A program made the position numbers and the translations under genes. The notes under the pieces are model-generated. The model worked only from the letters and a program-made list of their open reading frames with translations, did no database searches and was not told the origin of the DNA. Shown here piece by piece: positions 1 through 13,150 of a stretch of 64,000 nucleotides of DNA. Each line of letters begins with the position of its first letter. The stretch's first letter is position 1. Source of the stretch: Takifugu bimaculatus (Eukaryota > Chordata > Actinopteri > Tetraodontiformes > Tetraodontidae); assembly GCA_004026145.2 (NCBI GenBank), contig CP034986.1, positions 13,751,804 through 13,815,803 on the forward strand. Direction: 5' to 3'.

Positions 1-454
1 CTTAGAATTGAATCGGGGGTAGTTCAAGGACTTCAACAGTCTCCAGGAAATAGTTGAGTTGCTGCTGTCATTTCTTCAATGACTGTCGCCAAAAACTGCC
101 TCCGTGGCCACAAATCTGACCCTGAACACAAGGTTAGGGGGAAGTAAAGAGCAGCAGTGTCATAATTCTAAAAAAAAATCAAGGGAGAGAAAGTTGGTTT
201 TCATTCAAACGGGGATCCTGACGAAATGGCTCCATAAAGGAAGAAACATAGCTTCTCAAAACAGTTTGCGTGAGCACAATCGTCCACAGGTGAATTCATT
301 TCCTTCACCTCACAGCAAGACAGATCTCTCTCCCCAAAACACCACAAATAATTCACATTAACACGTCTGAGGACTTTAGCTGCATTGATCTTCTGACGCG
401 ACGCTGTCGTACATAAATCTACAGCAGGACAATGAGGCACGGGGCCGAATTCAA

Positions 455-610
455 TTAAAGTTTACCTCATAACTGTGGCATTTGATTTGCATTGCAGTCT
501 TTTATTACGACTCGCCGGCTTGTTTTGAAGTTGCCTTTCATTACGTTCTGCTGTAATCTGAGAATTACACCAGTCAATTGGTTTTCAATATGATTTCAGC
601 AGGGGAAGCT
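455..610. promoter_or_regulatory. AT-rich island resembling a conserved non-coding element
   Basis: About 150 bp free of simple repeats, with closely spaced ATTA/TAAT cores and CAAT-like words (for example TTGATTTGCATTGC, CATTACG, TAATCTGAGAATTACACC and CAATTGG). This texture is common in vertebrate developmental enhancers, where homeodomain, POU and SOX factors bind. The call rests on texture only, since no conservation data were available. Confidence 0.2.
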
Positions 611-2040
611 TTATTAAAACAACCCCTGGAATGACATCCCAGCAAGTATGTGTTTATCCACAATGCACAGGCGGATCACCAACGCACGACACCATGTCTT
701 GAGTAAACGGATATATGATTAGGAAAATCTTCTGCACATCCTTGATTGAATCAATCAACAATCTCCTGAAGTTACTTTCCAGCCACCTGAGCTCATCTAT
801 CCATTAAATCACATTGTGATGTTTGAAAATCTTATTTTTATTACCAGCAATTGTTTTTTTTACTGCCGCTCACACTTTGCCAGCGTCAGGTTGTTAATCT
901 ACTGTTTACACGGGGCGCTAGCTTTTACTAGCATCCCTGCTAATCCTTTTTTTTCCCACCAAATACAGTCCAAAGGTCATTTAGTTACAGTTTCCCCACA
1001 CGGATGGGAGTTCTGACATGGACGTAACAAGACGGATAGCAAACTTCTTTTTGTCACCGGTCAGCCATCAACCTCCCTCGTTGTTGTGATTTACGAGCAC
1101 TCCAGCTGCTGTTCTCTCTTCCACCTGACTTTGTCATAAAGTACGTGTGAAGGCGCTGGTGGCAGGGCGACGCCGATTTATGAGGGTGGGCAGTACGGAC
1201 AGAGCCGGTTTTACAGCTCCAGATTTATTCCGGGCCCATTCTGTGGCAGCATTTCGTCTTCCTCTTAATTTGAAATGGCTGCATTGTAGCTCACAACTCT
1301 TTTGACCTTCACCTGTGACCTTCGCTATTCCCTGGCAGAAAGATCTTTCCTTCATGGTTAATGTTTGCATCAGGAGGGCCAGCGTGTGTGACTCAGACAA
1401 ACGGGTCCACTTCTGTCCCATAGGAAGGTGATAGAGGCCATAAATGGGGCGGCGCGCGAGTGACTCCTGCTGTTTAATAACTTCACATTAGTGTTTGAGA
1501 TGAGCAAGCAACTACCAACAAAGCTGAAGTTAATGTTGTTTACTTGGAAAGCTTCCAGCACATATTCCATAGTAAATGCACCGCCCTGCTCTTCCTTAAT
1601 GGCCTTGTTGCACAGCCGCCTCCAAACATTTGGCCTCTTGGTTGGACTTCTGGTTTCCAAGCGCGGCAGCTCTGCTTAAAAAGACTTTGCTAGCATCAAC
1701 CTCGGTAAGGAGAGCTAGTGAGACAGAAGGGCTACAGAAGGGAAAATCAATCCACTTCCTCTAAAACATAAAAAGCGGCGGCTAACAATTCCACCCTCGG
1801 CGGGACACTCTTGCTCTTTCGCACTCTTGTGCTTCTGTTCTTCCAGCACTTTTTCTGCTCTTCTCCACCTCCACCTCTCTTCCTTCACCCCTCTCCTGCC
1901 CCCTCCCTCATCCTTCCTCCTCAGATCTAAGAAAAATAGGCACCTGGGAGCGTTTTAAAAGCACCTCACTCCTATGAAGTTCAAAAGACAAACATCTCCT
2001 ACGCTTGTTTCCACCTTTTTCTCAGGTGTCTGGGGGCAAG

Positions 2041-2055
2041 GGGGGGGGGGGGGGG
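2041..2055. repeat. Poly-G run (15 nt)
   Basis: Fifteen consecutive G, just after GGGGGCAAG. It is a mononucleotide microsatellite and its exact length may be an assembly approximation. Confidence 0.9.
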
Positions 2056-5000
2056 CAACACAGGACGTAGTGCTTTGTTATCATAAATCACCTCATAAAT
2101 CACCGTGAAACAACAAAGCTCCATGTTGACTGTTTAAAAAGGAGCCATGCAAAGCAATAACATCCACTATCTTGGGAGGAACGATCCCATTTGATAATCA
2201 CAGTTATGGTGGGAAAAGGTAATTAAAGAAAGCAGCGAAGCGAAGATGAAAAGTCATTAACCAAAGTTAAACAGCGGAGTCATAAGGTGCCGACACGGTT
2301 TAAGCGCGGTTCTCAAAACGCAGAAATAAATGGGAACTAAAACGTAAAATAGCTCATCAGAACAAAGTCTCATTATGTGATGTTTTTGTTTATTATTTAC
2401 TAGTCTGTGTTCATCACCTACTGTTGTCTGAAGTGTGTGTGATGGAAGCCTACAACCTTGGGTTAATCAGGCGTCCAACAAAAGAGACCTCGGTCTCCGT
2501 CCAAAGTGTTGGACTTCATGATAACTGAACATCTTTTAAGCTCTTGAAGGGCTTTTTATTCCACTTTGACTCTCACATCTGTCCTGGTGGCACACACACA
2601 GTGTCAGGATGGTCCACGACCCTCAGGATCACGTCTGAGGCGCAGGTTAAACGCCCCTAATTCTCCAACAGTTTGTAGAAATGAAGGAAAGTTTTGAGCA
2701 AGAGCTGAAAAGTCTTTGTGAACCGAGAACCAACATCACCCTACATCAGCTGCGGGGGGGGCGGGGGGGGGGTCTTTTGGCGCCAAGAAAATTCTTTGCC
2801 TTCGAATCTGAACCGAAGAAGCAGCTCTGGTAAAGGCCAAGTCATGTTGTTGAAGGCAACGCTTAGCGCTGCCGCCTCGGAGGCCCCCGCATTGTGATGC
2901 CGAGGGGGACTGTCTGCGTCTGGATCTGCACAGGTGACAAAAGGCTCCCAGGAATGAGATTGACTGTCCTTTATTCACTCAAGGATATTCAGTCCGTTGT
3001 TAAGAAAAGCAGAAGGGAATAGCACAGAGCGAAGCCGCTGTAATCGAATAGATCGCGTTGATGGGCCTCTGTTCCCGTTTCGGTTCGTGTGTGTGAGGAA
3101 AGTAATTCATTTATAAACACAGCTGGCCACGCGACCGAGTACCGGTCCATTTCTGAATGGTCTGTTCCATCACGGACCAAAACAAAAAGCTAAACACGTT
3201 AATTAGCGGCAAACTGGTAGCGTGTGAAGGTGAGCCAGCTTGTATTTTCTGGTTCTGGTGCATTTGTTATCGTCAGCCTTCCCAGGTTGATCTTTTTGAA
3301 TTTGATTTGGGGGCGTTCTCTTTCTACCAGAACCGTCACTACAGCGGACAAGCACGTGGCCCGCGTTAGCATCAGGACCTGCCAGCTACCGGAGCCCAGA
3401 TTCAAGCTCAGATTGACCGCGAGACTCATGCAGATTGAAAGGTGTGAGATTCCCGGAGACGGCAGCTAATTGCAGAGCCAACATGGTGGGTGTCTCCTCA
3501 CCATGACAAAGGAGCGGCCAGATTGTCCCAGATGATCAAATTCAAAACACAGGAGCACATGTGACAAAGGCTTTGTCGCTTGAAAGAAGGACACGCAATA
3601 GACGGTTTGACAGCCAATGACGGAGCTTCTTGGGAATTTCAGGAAGGCTGGATTCAACAAAGGAGAAGAAAATTCCAGTTGTTCCTCCTCGAGAAGAGTG
3701 ACAAGGGAACAAAAAGGATTAAAAGGGAAAATGTTGAGATAACAATACCTCAAAGGCAACGATGCCAAACTGATCTTCAAGGAGAAACGTGCTTCCTTAT
3801 TTCCTGGCTGGTCTTTCTCTCCTGAACCCTTCCAGCATTCAGCCAGGCAAAAACGGGAAAAGGACACGAAAACACTTATTTTTGATGGCGGCTTCAAAGG
3901 TCATTACTGCCGCCTTTGAAAAGTTACTAAAGGAAGGAAACTCTTTGGAGAGTCAGGGAGCAGAGCAGGTAGGAAGGGGTCAGTTAGGCACCTTTTCCCT
4001 GCTCTGTCTTTTCTTCTTGCCCTCCTTTCTTCCCTTCTTCCTCACTCACCCTCCTCACTTCTCCACTCTGATTGAATACTAAGTAAACAAGATCAAGGCA
4101 AGGTCTTGATTCTCAGGGACTCCTCCAGGCCCCAGCCAAGGTCTGGGAAGAACACTTAAGCCCAGAGAAAGATAAAGTGATTTTTGGGAAGACAGCTGGC
4201 CCAATCAGAGGTTGTTTTCTAGCAAAAACGACAGAACTCACCAGTTTCGAGTTTGGAACGTGCTTCTAAAGCATCACTGAGACGTGTGTGATTCTCTGAA
4301 CATGTACCGATGACCTGTCGCCATGACCACAGCGCAGCATTCCACAGACACAACCAAGGTCTTAGCAATTAGCAAAGTCGTCCAAATGTACACGCCAACA
4401 TGCTTTGCTGCCATAGCAACCGTTGTTGACCATATAACACAGCACAACTGCAAACGCTGCGATTGGGGCGGTCGCTTTGAAGAATGCGCGTGGTTTCATT
4501 AAAGTTCTAATGAGGAAACGCTCACAATCAAAGCAAAATGAAGAAAACAAGCCAAAGCAAACCAATCTAGCCTTCAACCCTCGCGCTCATTAGAATCTCA
4601 TTACAGGCCAGACTGAGGAAATCAAACCATGCAGATTTATAATTCTCTTGTTCGGTTGGTTCAGTTGCTTCTGAAGGTGCTCAGGATCCACTTTTCTGCT
4701 GTGTCGCTGGCAGATTTTCCTCTTCACATGTAACCAGCCCCACGACTAAAGCTGAAGACCTTTTTATCGCCACGGTGAGGGGGGGCCGGATCCACCTGTC
4801 TACACAGTCAGGACCCACGTATGTATCACGGCTGAACAGAATCCTTCGCCGACGCATCAGAAATGGTTAAAAAACTGACACGACACTGTCACAAAATGAC
4901 ATTTATTTGCCTTTTAGAGAAGAGAAATGACAAAGCCATTGTTATAAAATGCACTGAAGAGTAAGTTTTAGAAGTGTCAGTTGAAACTTGGAAGCAAATT

Positions 5001-5557
5001 GAAAATGTCTGCTTAACAGAACACTCCTGTGACAGAAACTGCACTTAGGAAGAATTGTTGAATCGCTTCATAACCCTGTGCTATTAAGTGGCAGACACAA
5101 ATACATCATCATACATTACTGGAGACGGGTGCTGAAATGTTGGAAAGCGGCTCCATTTTTTGACCCGTGGGACTGCCAAAGCATAAAAACTCCCTGTGCA
5201 TTTGCAGTAATCAGACATTAAAACCACAGACGGTTCCACACTGGTCTCTCTCAGGCTGCCCAAATGCAGCCAGGCAGCCTTCATTCAGGCAGAGGGCGGC
5301 GTCCTCAGTTGTCAGTCGTTTTTCCGAATCAGTTGCCTTGAAAGAAATGGGCAAACTGTTGATTTCTGCTATCAACAGCAGCCCTGAATTTCAATCAACA
5401 GCACAAACACAGCTTGTTGTTGGGGGGGTTTGGCCTTTGGGGTTTTTTTTTTTGCTTTTTGTAACATTAGTGAACAGAGAAAAGCACCTTGACTCCCCCC
5501 ACGAATGTCAGCCTTGGATCAGGTGCACGGACCAGATGAAAAGCAATGGAGTGTGCA

Positions 5558-5643
5558 GGAGAAGGGAAGAAAAGGAGGAGGCAGAGAGGAGCAGAAGAGG
5601 GGGATTAGGGCGATGAGGCAGGGAGGAGGAGGAGGAGGAGGAG
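5558..5643. repeat. Purine-rich (GGA/GAA)n tract
   Basis: An almost pure purine strand of AGGAG, AAGGG and GGAGGA words, ending in a (GGA)n array at about 5622-5643. It accounts for the glutamate/arginine-rich and serine-rich open frames here, which are not genes. Confidence 0.75.
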
Positions 5644-6440
5644 CAAAGCCAAGGGGAGATGAGCGCTCTGCATCCCAACTCTTCCTCAGAGGAGTCTCCG
5701 ACCTTGAGGGGACGAGGCAGGGGCGGCGGGATGTCCTGTTCCACTGGACAGAAGAACTTTAATGGCATTATAACAAGAGAGTTGTCCAAAACTCTTGGAT
5801 ATCTCATATTACAGCCATCACTGAGGCCTCAGCCACTGGGTTTGGGTTTGACTGAAGTCGGCCGTTAGCTTAAACGCACTGATGATGCATCAATAATTGA
5901 GTCAACGTGCTGAACAGGCTTTGTGGTTACATCACGGGTGTCCTAGAGACCAACGACAGAGATACCAAATAATAGATTAATGCACATCACTGGTGATGAA
6001 ACGCGCGCAGAGATGAAATTGTTTCAGAGTTCCCACAGACGCCGTCTTGTCCTCAGTTCGTGTCTCATTCATCACGGAGCCATTCAAAATGTCGACATTA
6101 ATATCTGCGAGTGGCAGCTTCGCCGCTGCTGATGTTGGAAAAGGCCCGCCGCCGCGGAAGCCCAACTAAAAATCAAAATATCACACTTTGACGTGGCTGT
6201 GGAGGCGCGCAGGTGCCACCGAGAGGCACAGATCTGGGTTATTATATCTGCTGACCGGTGGTTTTAGCAGTTAAAGGTGATTAAAAAAACATCTGCTGTG
6301 ATTTGAGATGTGACATGGCTGAAATAGAAATGTCAAAGATTAACAAAACAGCTTCTTTAATGACATTTCAGGCCAGACTTGCAAAAATGTGATAGCATCA
6401 GCGTCTGATGGGGGAAACGACTGAAATACAAACAGACCAG

Positions 6441-6531
6441 CTCTCTCTCTCTCTCTCTCTCTCGCTCTCTGTTTCTCACACACACTCACACACGCTCACA
6501 CTCACACACACACACGCTCACACGCGCGCAG
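6441..6531. repeat. (CT)n followed by degenerate (CA)n microsatellite
   Basis: A (CT)n run at about 6441-6470, interrupted once by CG, followed by imperfect CACACTCACACACGCTCACAC repeats. Confidence 0.9.
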
Positions 6532-7129
6532 TAGCAGCGCGAGAGATGTATTATTCGCCGCGGCGGTGAGGGGCGACAGGCAGATGAACACGCTCCTTCA
6601 TCTCTCTGGACGCTTCACCCATTTTCTCCGTGTTGTTTACACAAAATCCTGTCTGTGGAGATCGGGGAAGAGCTGGGAACACGTGTATGGAGTCGGTACG
6701 CGCGACACTGCACATGTAAGTCCAACGGCGCCTCGCCTGGCAGAAGAAATAATCAGATCAGAAGGTGCCGAACGAGGGAAAGTGAAATAATTCATGGTCC
6801 TCTCTGAAGCCGACGTGTGTGTCCTCCCAAAAAAACAGAGTGCCTTTAAATCACAGCCCCATTTATGACAGTTTTGTCCTCACCTTGGGTATTACCGAGT
6901 CCCAGTTTTGCAGGAGCTCTCGGTTTATGTCTGGGTCATTATGAGTTTGATTGTTAATCCTTTCGGAGGACGAGACGTCAGAACTCGGAAACTGCGTTTT
7001 TATCCCAGTTTTGAGAGACGCAGACTTTATTCTATTACATCTTTGCACTGAGGTTTAATTAAGTGAATAAGGGCCCGGCGTGCTCTTGATTAAATTACCC
7101 TAAAGAGAATTCAAAATGGCTCGCAATTA

Positions 7130-7160
7130 TCTGTCTGTCTGTCCATCCGTCTATCTGTCT
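7130..7160. repeat. Degenerate (TCTG)n microsatellite
   Basis: Repeated TCTG, TCCA and TCTA tetramers directly visible in the sequence. Confidence 0.8.
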
Positions 7161-7194
7161 ACTTCATGCTACACACGTACCATTCAGGCTGAAG

Positions 7195-7430
7195 GTGTGC
7201 ACATTAGCTTTGTATTATAATAAATTTAAGTGGTTCCCCGCCCTTAAAATGTCATTAGCCCCTGTTTACTCGCTTCCCCCCACCCTCTTTCTCCCCTCTT
7301 TGCCCTTCCCAATCCCAAAGCCTGGCACTGTAATTAGCTTTATGGAGCAAAGGCAGAGCAAAGCGGAAAATGCTACAAATGATATTACTTTGAGCCTAAA
7401 TAAGCACACGACACATGGCATTATCATCAA
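7195..7430. promoter_or_regulatory. AT-rich island resembling a conserved non-coding element
   Basis: Contains GTATTATAATAAATTTAAG, TCATTAGCC, TGTAATTAGC, ACAAATGATATTAC and GCATTATCATCA on either side of a pyrimidine-rich block (about 7270-7310). The homeodomain-type cores are dense and there are no simple repeats. A 155-codon open frame covers it but has no domain signature, and I do not regard it as a gene. Confidence 0.25.
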
Positions 7431-7788
7431 GGGGGGGATGGAAACGCCGGGGTGCCTATCAAATGTTACAATCTGCATTGCAACACCCCCCCTTCACAGC
7501 CGCGCTGTCAGCCGGCTGCCTCCAGTGCTGGTAGGAAATTCACTGATAGGAAACAGTGAATCAAAAAAAGGAAAAGGAAAAAAACACAGTTGTGTCACGT
7601 CAGCAGTTCGGCCGACTGCACAAGCACCTGCAGGTCGGACGCGGGAACACATATGGAATTAAATTGCATGTCAACGGAGCGGAAATCAGGTGCGAGATCA
7701 GCAAAGCCCCGGCTCCAACTTTCTGGAAGGGGCTGGCACAGGGGTGACTCAAGATGGAAGTTTATGAATGTTTTTTTTAGGTGGTGGT

Positions 7789-7805
7789 GGGGGGGGGGGG
7801 GGGGG
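7789..7805. repeat. Poly-G run (17 nt)
   Basis: An uninterrupted G run following GGTGGTGG, a mononucleotide microsatellite. Confidence 0.9.
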
Positions 7806-8556
7806 CGTTTCCCGTTTTGGATGGTGACTCCCGGAGACACCAGTGGTCCGGTATGGATGCACCTTCCCACATACTCGTTGATCAATGATAAACTGACCAA
7901 GACTCACCGTTCACGGATCTCTGTGGGGGGGGGGGCGATGTGGGGTGTCGCGGCAGCTAGTGGCACGTTGGTGTGTTTCAGGAGTACCTCCTGTGTGTGT
8001 ACATGCATGTGTGTGTAAACATGTAAACATCCGGGTGCGTAAACAGCCTAATCTGTTCCCCTTCGCTGCCAATTACCCTGACTAATGAGAAAGGCATCAG
8101 CGGGGGGGGCAAGGGACAGGAGGACAACGGAAAGAAAAAGAAGGAAAAAACAGGGGACAGTGGTTGACAGAGAGATCTTTAATTTAAAGATCCGTGCGCG
8201 CGCCTCTGCACGCAGCCATGCGCGTGCACGTCAGAGCCAGATGCCCACACCTAACCACCCATCTGCGAGCCGAGCCCTGCCAGACCACTAATCAGGCAAT
8301 CCATCACCTCTCTACCTGCCGCCCGCCATTACGCACGAGGCGCTCTCACACACACGTGCACGTCGAGTGCGCGTGTTGATAGGTGTGCGACAGAGAGGCC
8401 TTTGGAAGCGGACGATAAACAAACTAATTAGCGGAAAAACGAGCAGCCGGGTCCTTGCACATCAAGGTCAGACCTGCACACAAATATGAAAGCAGATGCT
8501 CACAGAGCTGGTCTGTACACCTGCACAGGCCCAACCACTCACACCTGAAGGGTTTC

Positions 8557-8571
8557 GGGGGGGGGGGGGGG
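8557..8571. repeat. Poly-G run (15 nt)
   Basis: An uninterrupted G run after GGGTTTC. Confidence 0.9.
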
Positions 8572-9132
8572 AATCACAGGGGTGACGTCAAAGAGGAGTG
8601 GAAAAGCAGCTCCACGCTGGCAGGCTGCTCTTTTCTCTCTGCAGGTCGTTGATTAGACGCAATTATGTTGCAGTTGTACAAAGTTTTCTCAATGCTGCGA
8701 TTGACTCGATAAAAAGGGGGCAAACTTTGATTGATGGCTGAGGTTAGCCGGGCAGGCAGGAGCCGCGTGGCGTCACGTTCCCATCAATTGCCACGCTAAA
8801 ACTCCAACGCAGGTTCATTTTTACGCCATGAGGGGACGTGGCAAGGCACCCGCCTTTGGTTTTTCTGATGTCAGTGGTTTATTAGCGTGCCACAGAGTGC
8901 ACATCCTTGTACACTTAGCCCTCGAGAACGCCCCTCAGGATAAAAAAAACAACACTTTTTAACGTAATGTCTATATTAGCCTGCTTTTAGCCTTCATTTA
9001 CTCTGCCTGTCTTCCAATTTATCTTCTTTAGCGTTTCTGTCCTTCCCGCGTGCTTTTCCTCTCCAGGATGATGCTTATAAAAGCACATACGACTGGGAAT
9101 GAGTAATAAAGCCCTCAGCCATGTTGCAGACT

Positions 9133-9159
9133 ACACACACACACACACACACACACACA
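9133..9159. repeat. (CA)n microsatellite
   Basis: About 13 pure CA units. It explains the Thr-His and Val-Cys runs in the overlapping open frames. Confidence 0.97.
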
Positions 9160-9991
9160 GCAAAATCCCACCTGTGTCTGTGTCTGTGCGAGTGACTGTC
9201 TTAGCCCGCGGCAACGGCTGCATGATATGCTGTCTGATCGCTGCCGTAGAGGCGGGAGGGATTTCATCTGGCTCCGAATGAAACGCTTCTGAAACTAAAG
9301 GCAGCAGCCGGTTGCCAAAAGCGCACACTCGGGCGGCTGCACACCACGAGTAAACACGCACTCCGGAAAATAAATAAACAAATCATAGCACCCACAGTTT
9401 TTCAGTGAAAGTGCCAGAGGAAGCAACATCCTGCAGGAGCCCTGTGTGGCTCTCTGCTGCACTTCATTCACATAAACAATGAAATTAATATCAAGTTTAT
9501 TTCAGACCTGGAGGAACTAGCCGAGCTAACCATCCGAAGGAGGAGTTACACTTCTGACATAAACCACAGCTCAGAGAGTGCACCTTAGCTAGAAAGGGGG
9601 CATGGGTGCATCACATGGGTGCTCTGACCCTCATCACGACAGCTGTGATTGATCCGCGTTTCATTTCCTGCCGCTCATGCAGGAATTCAGGGAAGCGTTG
9701 GGAATCTCTGGTCGCTCCAAACTGCAACCGAATAAATGATTTCTGCGGCACATCCATCGTGCCTGTGCCGATGCACGATGACGTGGAGGTGTAGACATGC
9801 ACGGCAAGCGCTGAGCTGAGGAACACCACCAACGGGGGCCGGGTCCCTTAACCGATCGCTGGTGCGAGGAGAGTCGGGACGACATATTGAAGGAGACAGC
9901 CTGCATCCAAAAACAAGGGTCCAACGCAATAATGCTGCATAACATTATTCATTACTTGTGGGGGACTGTGGTACTGTAATATATGTATGAA

Positions 9992-9992
9992 G

Positions 9993-10042
<50 letters not shown>
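9992..10042. repeat. (GT)n microsatellite
   Basis: GTGTGTGTATAT followed by about 19 pure GT units. Confidence 0.97.
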
Positions 10043-10044
<2 letters not shown>

Positions 10045-10133
10045 TCATGGACACATACCGCCATCTGTTTTTCAGCTTGACAATTAGGACACAGAGAGGA
10101 AGAGGCAAAGTTTATTGAAATGCAGTCTTCTTA

Positions 10134-10152
10134 GACACACACACACACACAC
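10134..10152. repeat. (CA)n microsatellite
   Basis: About nine CA units. It lies 92 bp after a GT array on the same strand, so the two tracts are complementary and inverted. Confidence 0.95.
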
Positions 10153-10279
10153 TCTCAAGGTGGCTGTGGATTGATGCCATGCCTCTTCCGCCACTCTTTT
10201 GCTCAGTACTGAACTGTAAATCACACAGATAAGCAATCCCCTATAAAGAACAAAACCTCAGGACCTCTTGAGTGTGCAT

Positions 10280-10280
<1 letters not shown>

Positions 10281-10321
<41 letters not shown>
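10281..10321. repeat. (CA)n microsatellite
   Basis: About 20 pure CA units preceded by GTGTGCATG. Confidence 0.97.
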
Positions 10322-10322
<1 letters not shown>

Positions 10323-10835
10323 TCCCATTGGGTGGATAAGTTACTAAAAGGAGGAGAAGGGTAGCGAAAAGGCAAGGGACTTAAAAAGAGACCTGCAGCA
10401 GTGCTCTAAATGTCAGACCTCTGCTGAAGCAGAATAAACACCACACAGTTAACATCATTTAATGAGCGCAAAGTCGTAAATAAACATCAAACAACAGTGG
10501 AGGCAGAATGATCTGCAAATAAATCCTCTATACTAGATGTTATCTCACTATTGTCTTCTGCGGCGCAACATTTGACGCACGTTAGCTGGTGGGATTTGGT
10601 AACAAGCTGCCTACAGCTGTGGCAGTGAGCGGGCATCACAATGAAGGCTGGCGTTTTACTAATTATGCAGCTTCATGTTAAATGGAAAGTGTTAAAGTGT
10701 TATAGGAATGACAATAAACCCTCTGAGGATCCAAAGGTTCTGGTGTAGAATGAGAATGAAATAATGCTTCAAACCAGGCAGTGAAATGTTGTTTTTTGTG
10801 TTGTCGGGCTGCAGTCGTCCATCTATGTCCAATCG

Positions 10836-10869
10836 AACTGCATGTTTTTGGGAGGTGGGAGGAAACCCA
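10836..10869 (+). repeat. Fragment of a widespread fish dispersed repeat
   Basis: CTGCATGTTTTTGG followed by GTGGGAGGAAACCC matches, from memory, the conserved core of a very common teleost dispersed repeat in which CTGCATGT is followed by TGGGAGGAAACC. Only this core is recognisable and its borders are uncertain. Confidence 0.6.
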
Positions 10870-13034
10870 AGGTAACACGGTGGGGGGGGGGCACTATGCG
10901 GTGACTGAAACCATCGAAACAGGCTGCAAATCCCGCAAATCAAACCTCAACGGCGTCATTTTGCTGCGTTCCGGTTCAGTTCAGCTGAGGTGAGCTGGTT
11001 AATAAAAGCGGCCATTAAAGCTAAAATGTGGGTAAATTAAAGTGCCGGCTGGGATTGTCTTCACAAAGCCTCTTAAAGAAGGATGAGGTGGAAGGAACAA
11101 AGACAAATCAGATCAGGAAGGAAGCGTCGCTGAAAGGCAATCAAAGTCACTGGATCACGGAGGAGGTAGACAGAGGGCTAAAGAATACTTCAAGAATGGG
11201 GGGGGGCAGCCTGGGCACACCTGCAGGTTCACCAGGAGGAGCAGCTTGTGCACCAGCAGGACGACTGTCACTGCTGCCTGCCAACCACAGCCCCGCACGG
11301 CAAAGCAGCAACCTGCCGCTCCAGACCCCAGCGTGGCGCTCCATTGCTACGGAACGACGCCGACAACGCGCTAGCTCACGGATGAAACGAGATTTGACAC
11401 ATTTTCCTGTCACATTCCGCTTAATTACCACAACTTCTGCATCCGAAACGGCGCGTAGCCCCCAGATAAAACATGACATCATCCAGTGTTGCAGGTACCC
11501 GGAGACCACGGGCCAGAGAGCATCTTCTAACAGCCACAACATGACTCACAATAATTAGCCTGTCAGCACGCACACCGAGTGGGAGTTGAGCCTTCCTGGC
11601 TGTTAGCACACAAAGCAACAGTCGACAACACGGTGAGTGTGAATCTGTGCACGCAGCGAGGGGTACCATTCTCACAGCCTGTTCTGACCGCCCCACCATC
11701 TGCGGGCTTGCCGGGCACCCGCCTGTTGGCCCTCCTATGCAAAGCACTTTGACGGGGTTGCGTGGTAACAGGTCTGAGAGGGCAGCGCGAGGCTGGACCA
11801 GCCAACTGCCTTCAGGAAAACATGATCTGAGTGGAAAGTGGGTGCCAAAGAGATGTTTTTAATGTTTTAAACATGATTAGAGGCAGAAACTACGTTTAAA
11901 AAACAAAACCCTGCAATTAAGCCCATTTCATGATGTGTCAGCAATGACTGATCATTAATATTCCAGACAATACAATATGACTTTAAAATGAAGGTGTAAT
12001 TAAACACACAGGAGCCTAAACTAATTGCTCATGTCCCCATGTGAATATTTTTTTTAAAAACAACATTAGGTCAGCATCTTTTGCAGAACCACACAACAGG
12101 ATTTAGCATAATAGCATTAACTCAAATAGAAACCAAAGTTCTTAGAGCGAAGATCAACACTGAGCAAACCAATTAGCATAACACCATGCTGCTTGACAAA
12201 GGCTAAAAATCCTGAATAAAATTTTAAAACCACATGTCCTCAAGCTAATAGCTCATTCCTGATCAGTCAATGTGAGGAGCGTTGAGGACAGAATAGAGGC
12301 AGCTCGCTGCCAGCTCACATCTGGCTTTTAAACACTAAAATATAGACATTTTTTTCATTACAAAGTGGAGTTTTTTTCAAGAAGGTGTTGCCGAGGATGA
12401 AATGCACAAAGATGGTGCACGTTGTACCAAATCAATAAACTACTGATACCAGAAAAACTGAAGCATGAATCCTCACCACATCCTCTCATTTGCATAAAAA
12501 TGAGCCCATTTTGAAGTTTTGGTGCAGCCCTCGTGCACGGTTGACGAGAATTTGAAGCTGCGCGGCTAAAAGTCTTGTATCAGTCAAAGCTGCTTCAAAC
12601 CAAACTGGCGTTCGCTGTTTCACCACCGATAACCAAGAATTTGCCTTGATTACCCAGCTAAAGCCATTTATTTACAGGCTTTCTTTTAATAGAGAAACTG
12701 TTTCATAACGCGGCAGACTGAAAGATTCCCTGCAGCAGATACTGTTAATTTGTCTTTCTATCAAACACAGTTTATTCCATTCTTTCTTATCGCTTCATTT
12801 CAAAAATATGAAAGAGCATCGACCTTTCACGGAGGCTCCTCAGCTCTCCGTGTGGATTTGTCACTCGCTGCAGAGTAAATCAGATATGAGCGCTGTTAGC
12901 CCAGAAAAGATAAGGTGGGAAAAAAAAAACACGCTTGTGCAACCAACAAGCAACAATACAATTTCCTTTTTCAGTCTCAAACACACAAATCTCCAACTCT
13001 CTCTCGCTTACACACACGCTGCCTAAAAGTGAGA

Positions 13035-13150
13035 TAGCGAAACAGTTACTTGATCATCCGTGACTCCATTTTACTTAGCGGCGCCACAGGAAAATTAATT
13101 GCACTAATTGAGTAACAGAGTTCATCAAACTGGTATTCTCATTTTCCACA
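13035..13150. promoter_or_regulatory. Small homeodomain-site-rich island
   Basis: AAAATTAATTGCACTAATTGAGTAAC (about 13091-13116) packs several TAAT/ATTA cores, with TTACTTGATCATCCG upstream. Possible enhancer core, texture only. Confidence 0.18.

Larger units (their letters stand above)
1..6440. other. Non-coding stretch, no gene recognised
   Basis: No open frame here shows a recognisable domain, and the open frames overlap each other on both strands. The stretch contains a poly-G run (2041-2055), a 12-bp direct duplication of TCATAAATCACC (2081-2104), a purine-rich tract near 5.6 kb and one AT-rich island (455-610). The remainder is ordinary mixed-composition sequence in which I see nothing specific. 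Confidence 0.6.
6532..9132. other. Non-coding stretch, no gene recognised
   Basis: This stretch holds a degenerate (TCTG)n at 7130-7160, two long poly-G runs (7789-7805 and 8557-8571) and one AT-rich island (7195-7430). A TGTAAACATCC word near 8025 recalls the 5' end of miR-30, but no complementary arm follows. Open frames overlap on both strands with no domain signature. Confidence 0.6.

Noticed and set aside
8015..8036. TGTAAACATCC word resembling the 5' end of miR-30
   Set aside because: No complementary arm follows within hairpin distance, and the bases after the seed do not match the miR-30 family.
10054..10067. Possible further CTCF site (ACCGCCATCTGTTT)
   Set aside because: By eye it matches the consensus at only 11 of 14 positions, and three of the first four core positions are wrong.
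11028..11558. 176-codon plus-strand open frame
   Set aside because: A 131-codon frame overlaps it on the opposite strand, it contains low-complexity Pro/Ala/Gly stretches and no domain is recognisable.
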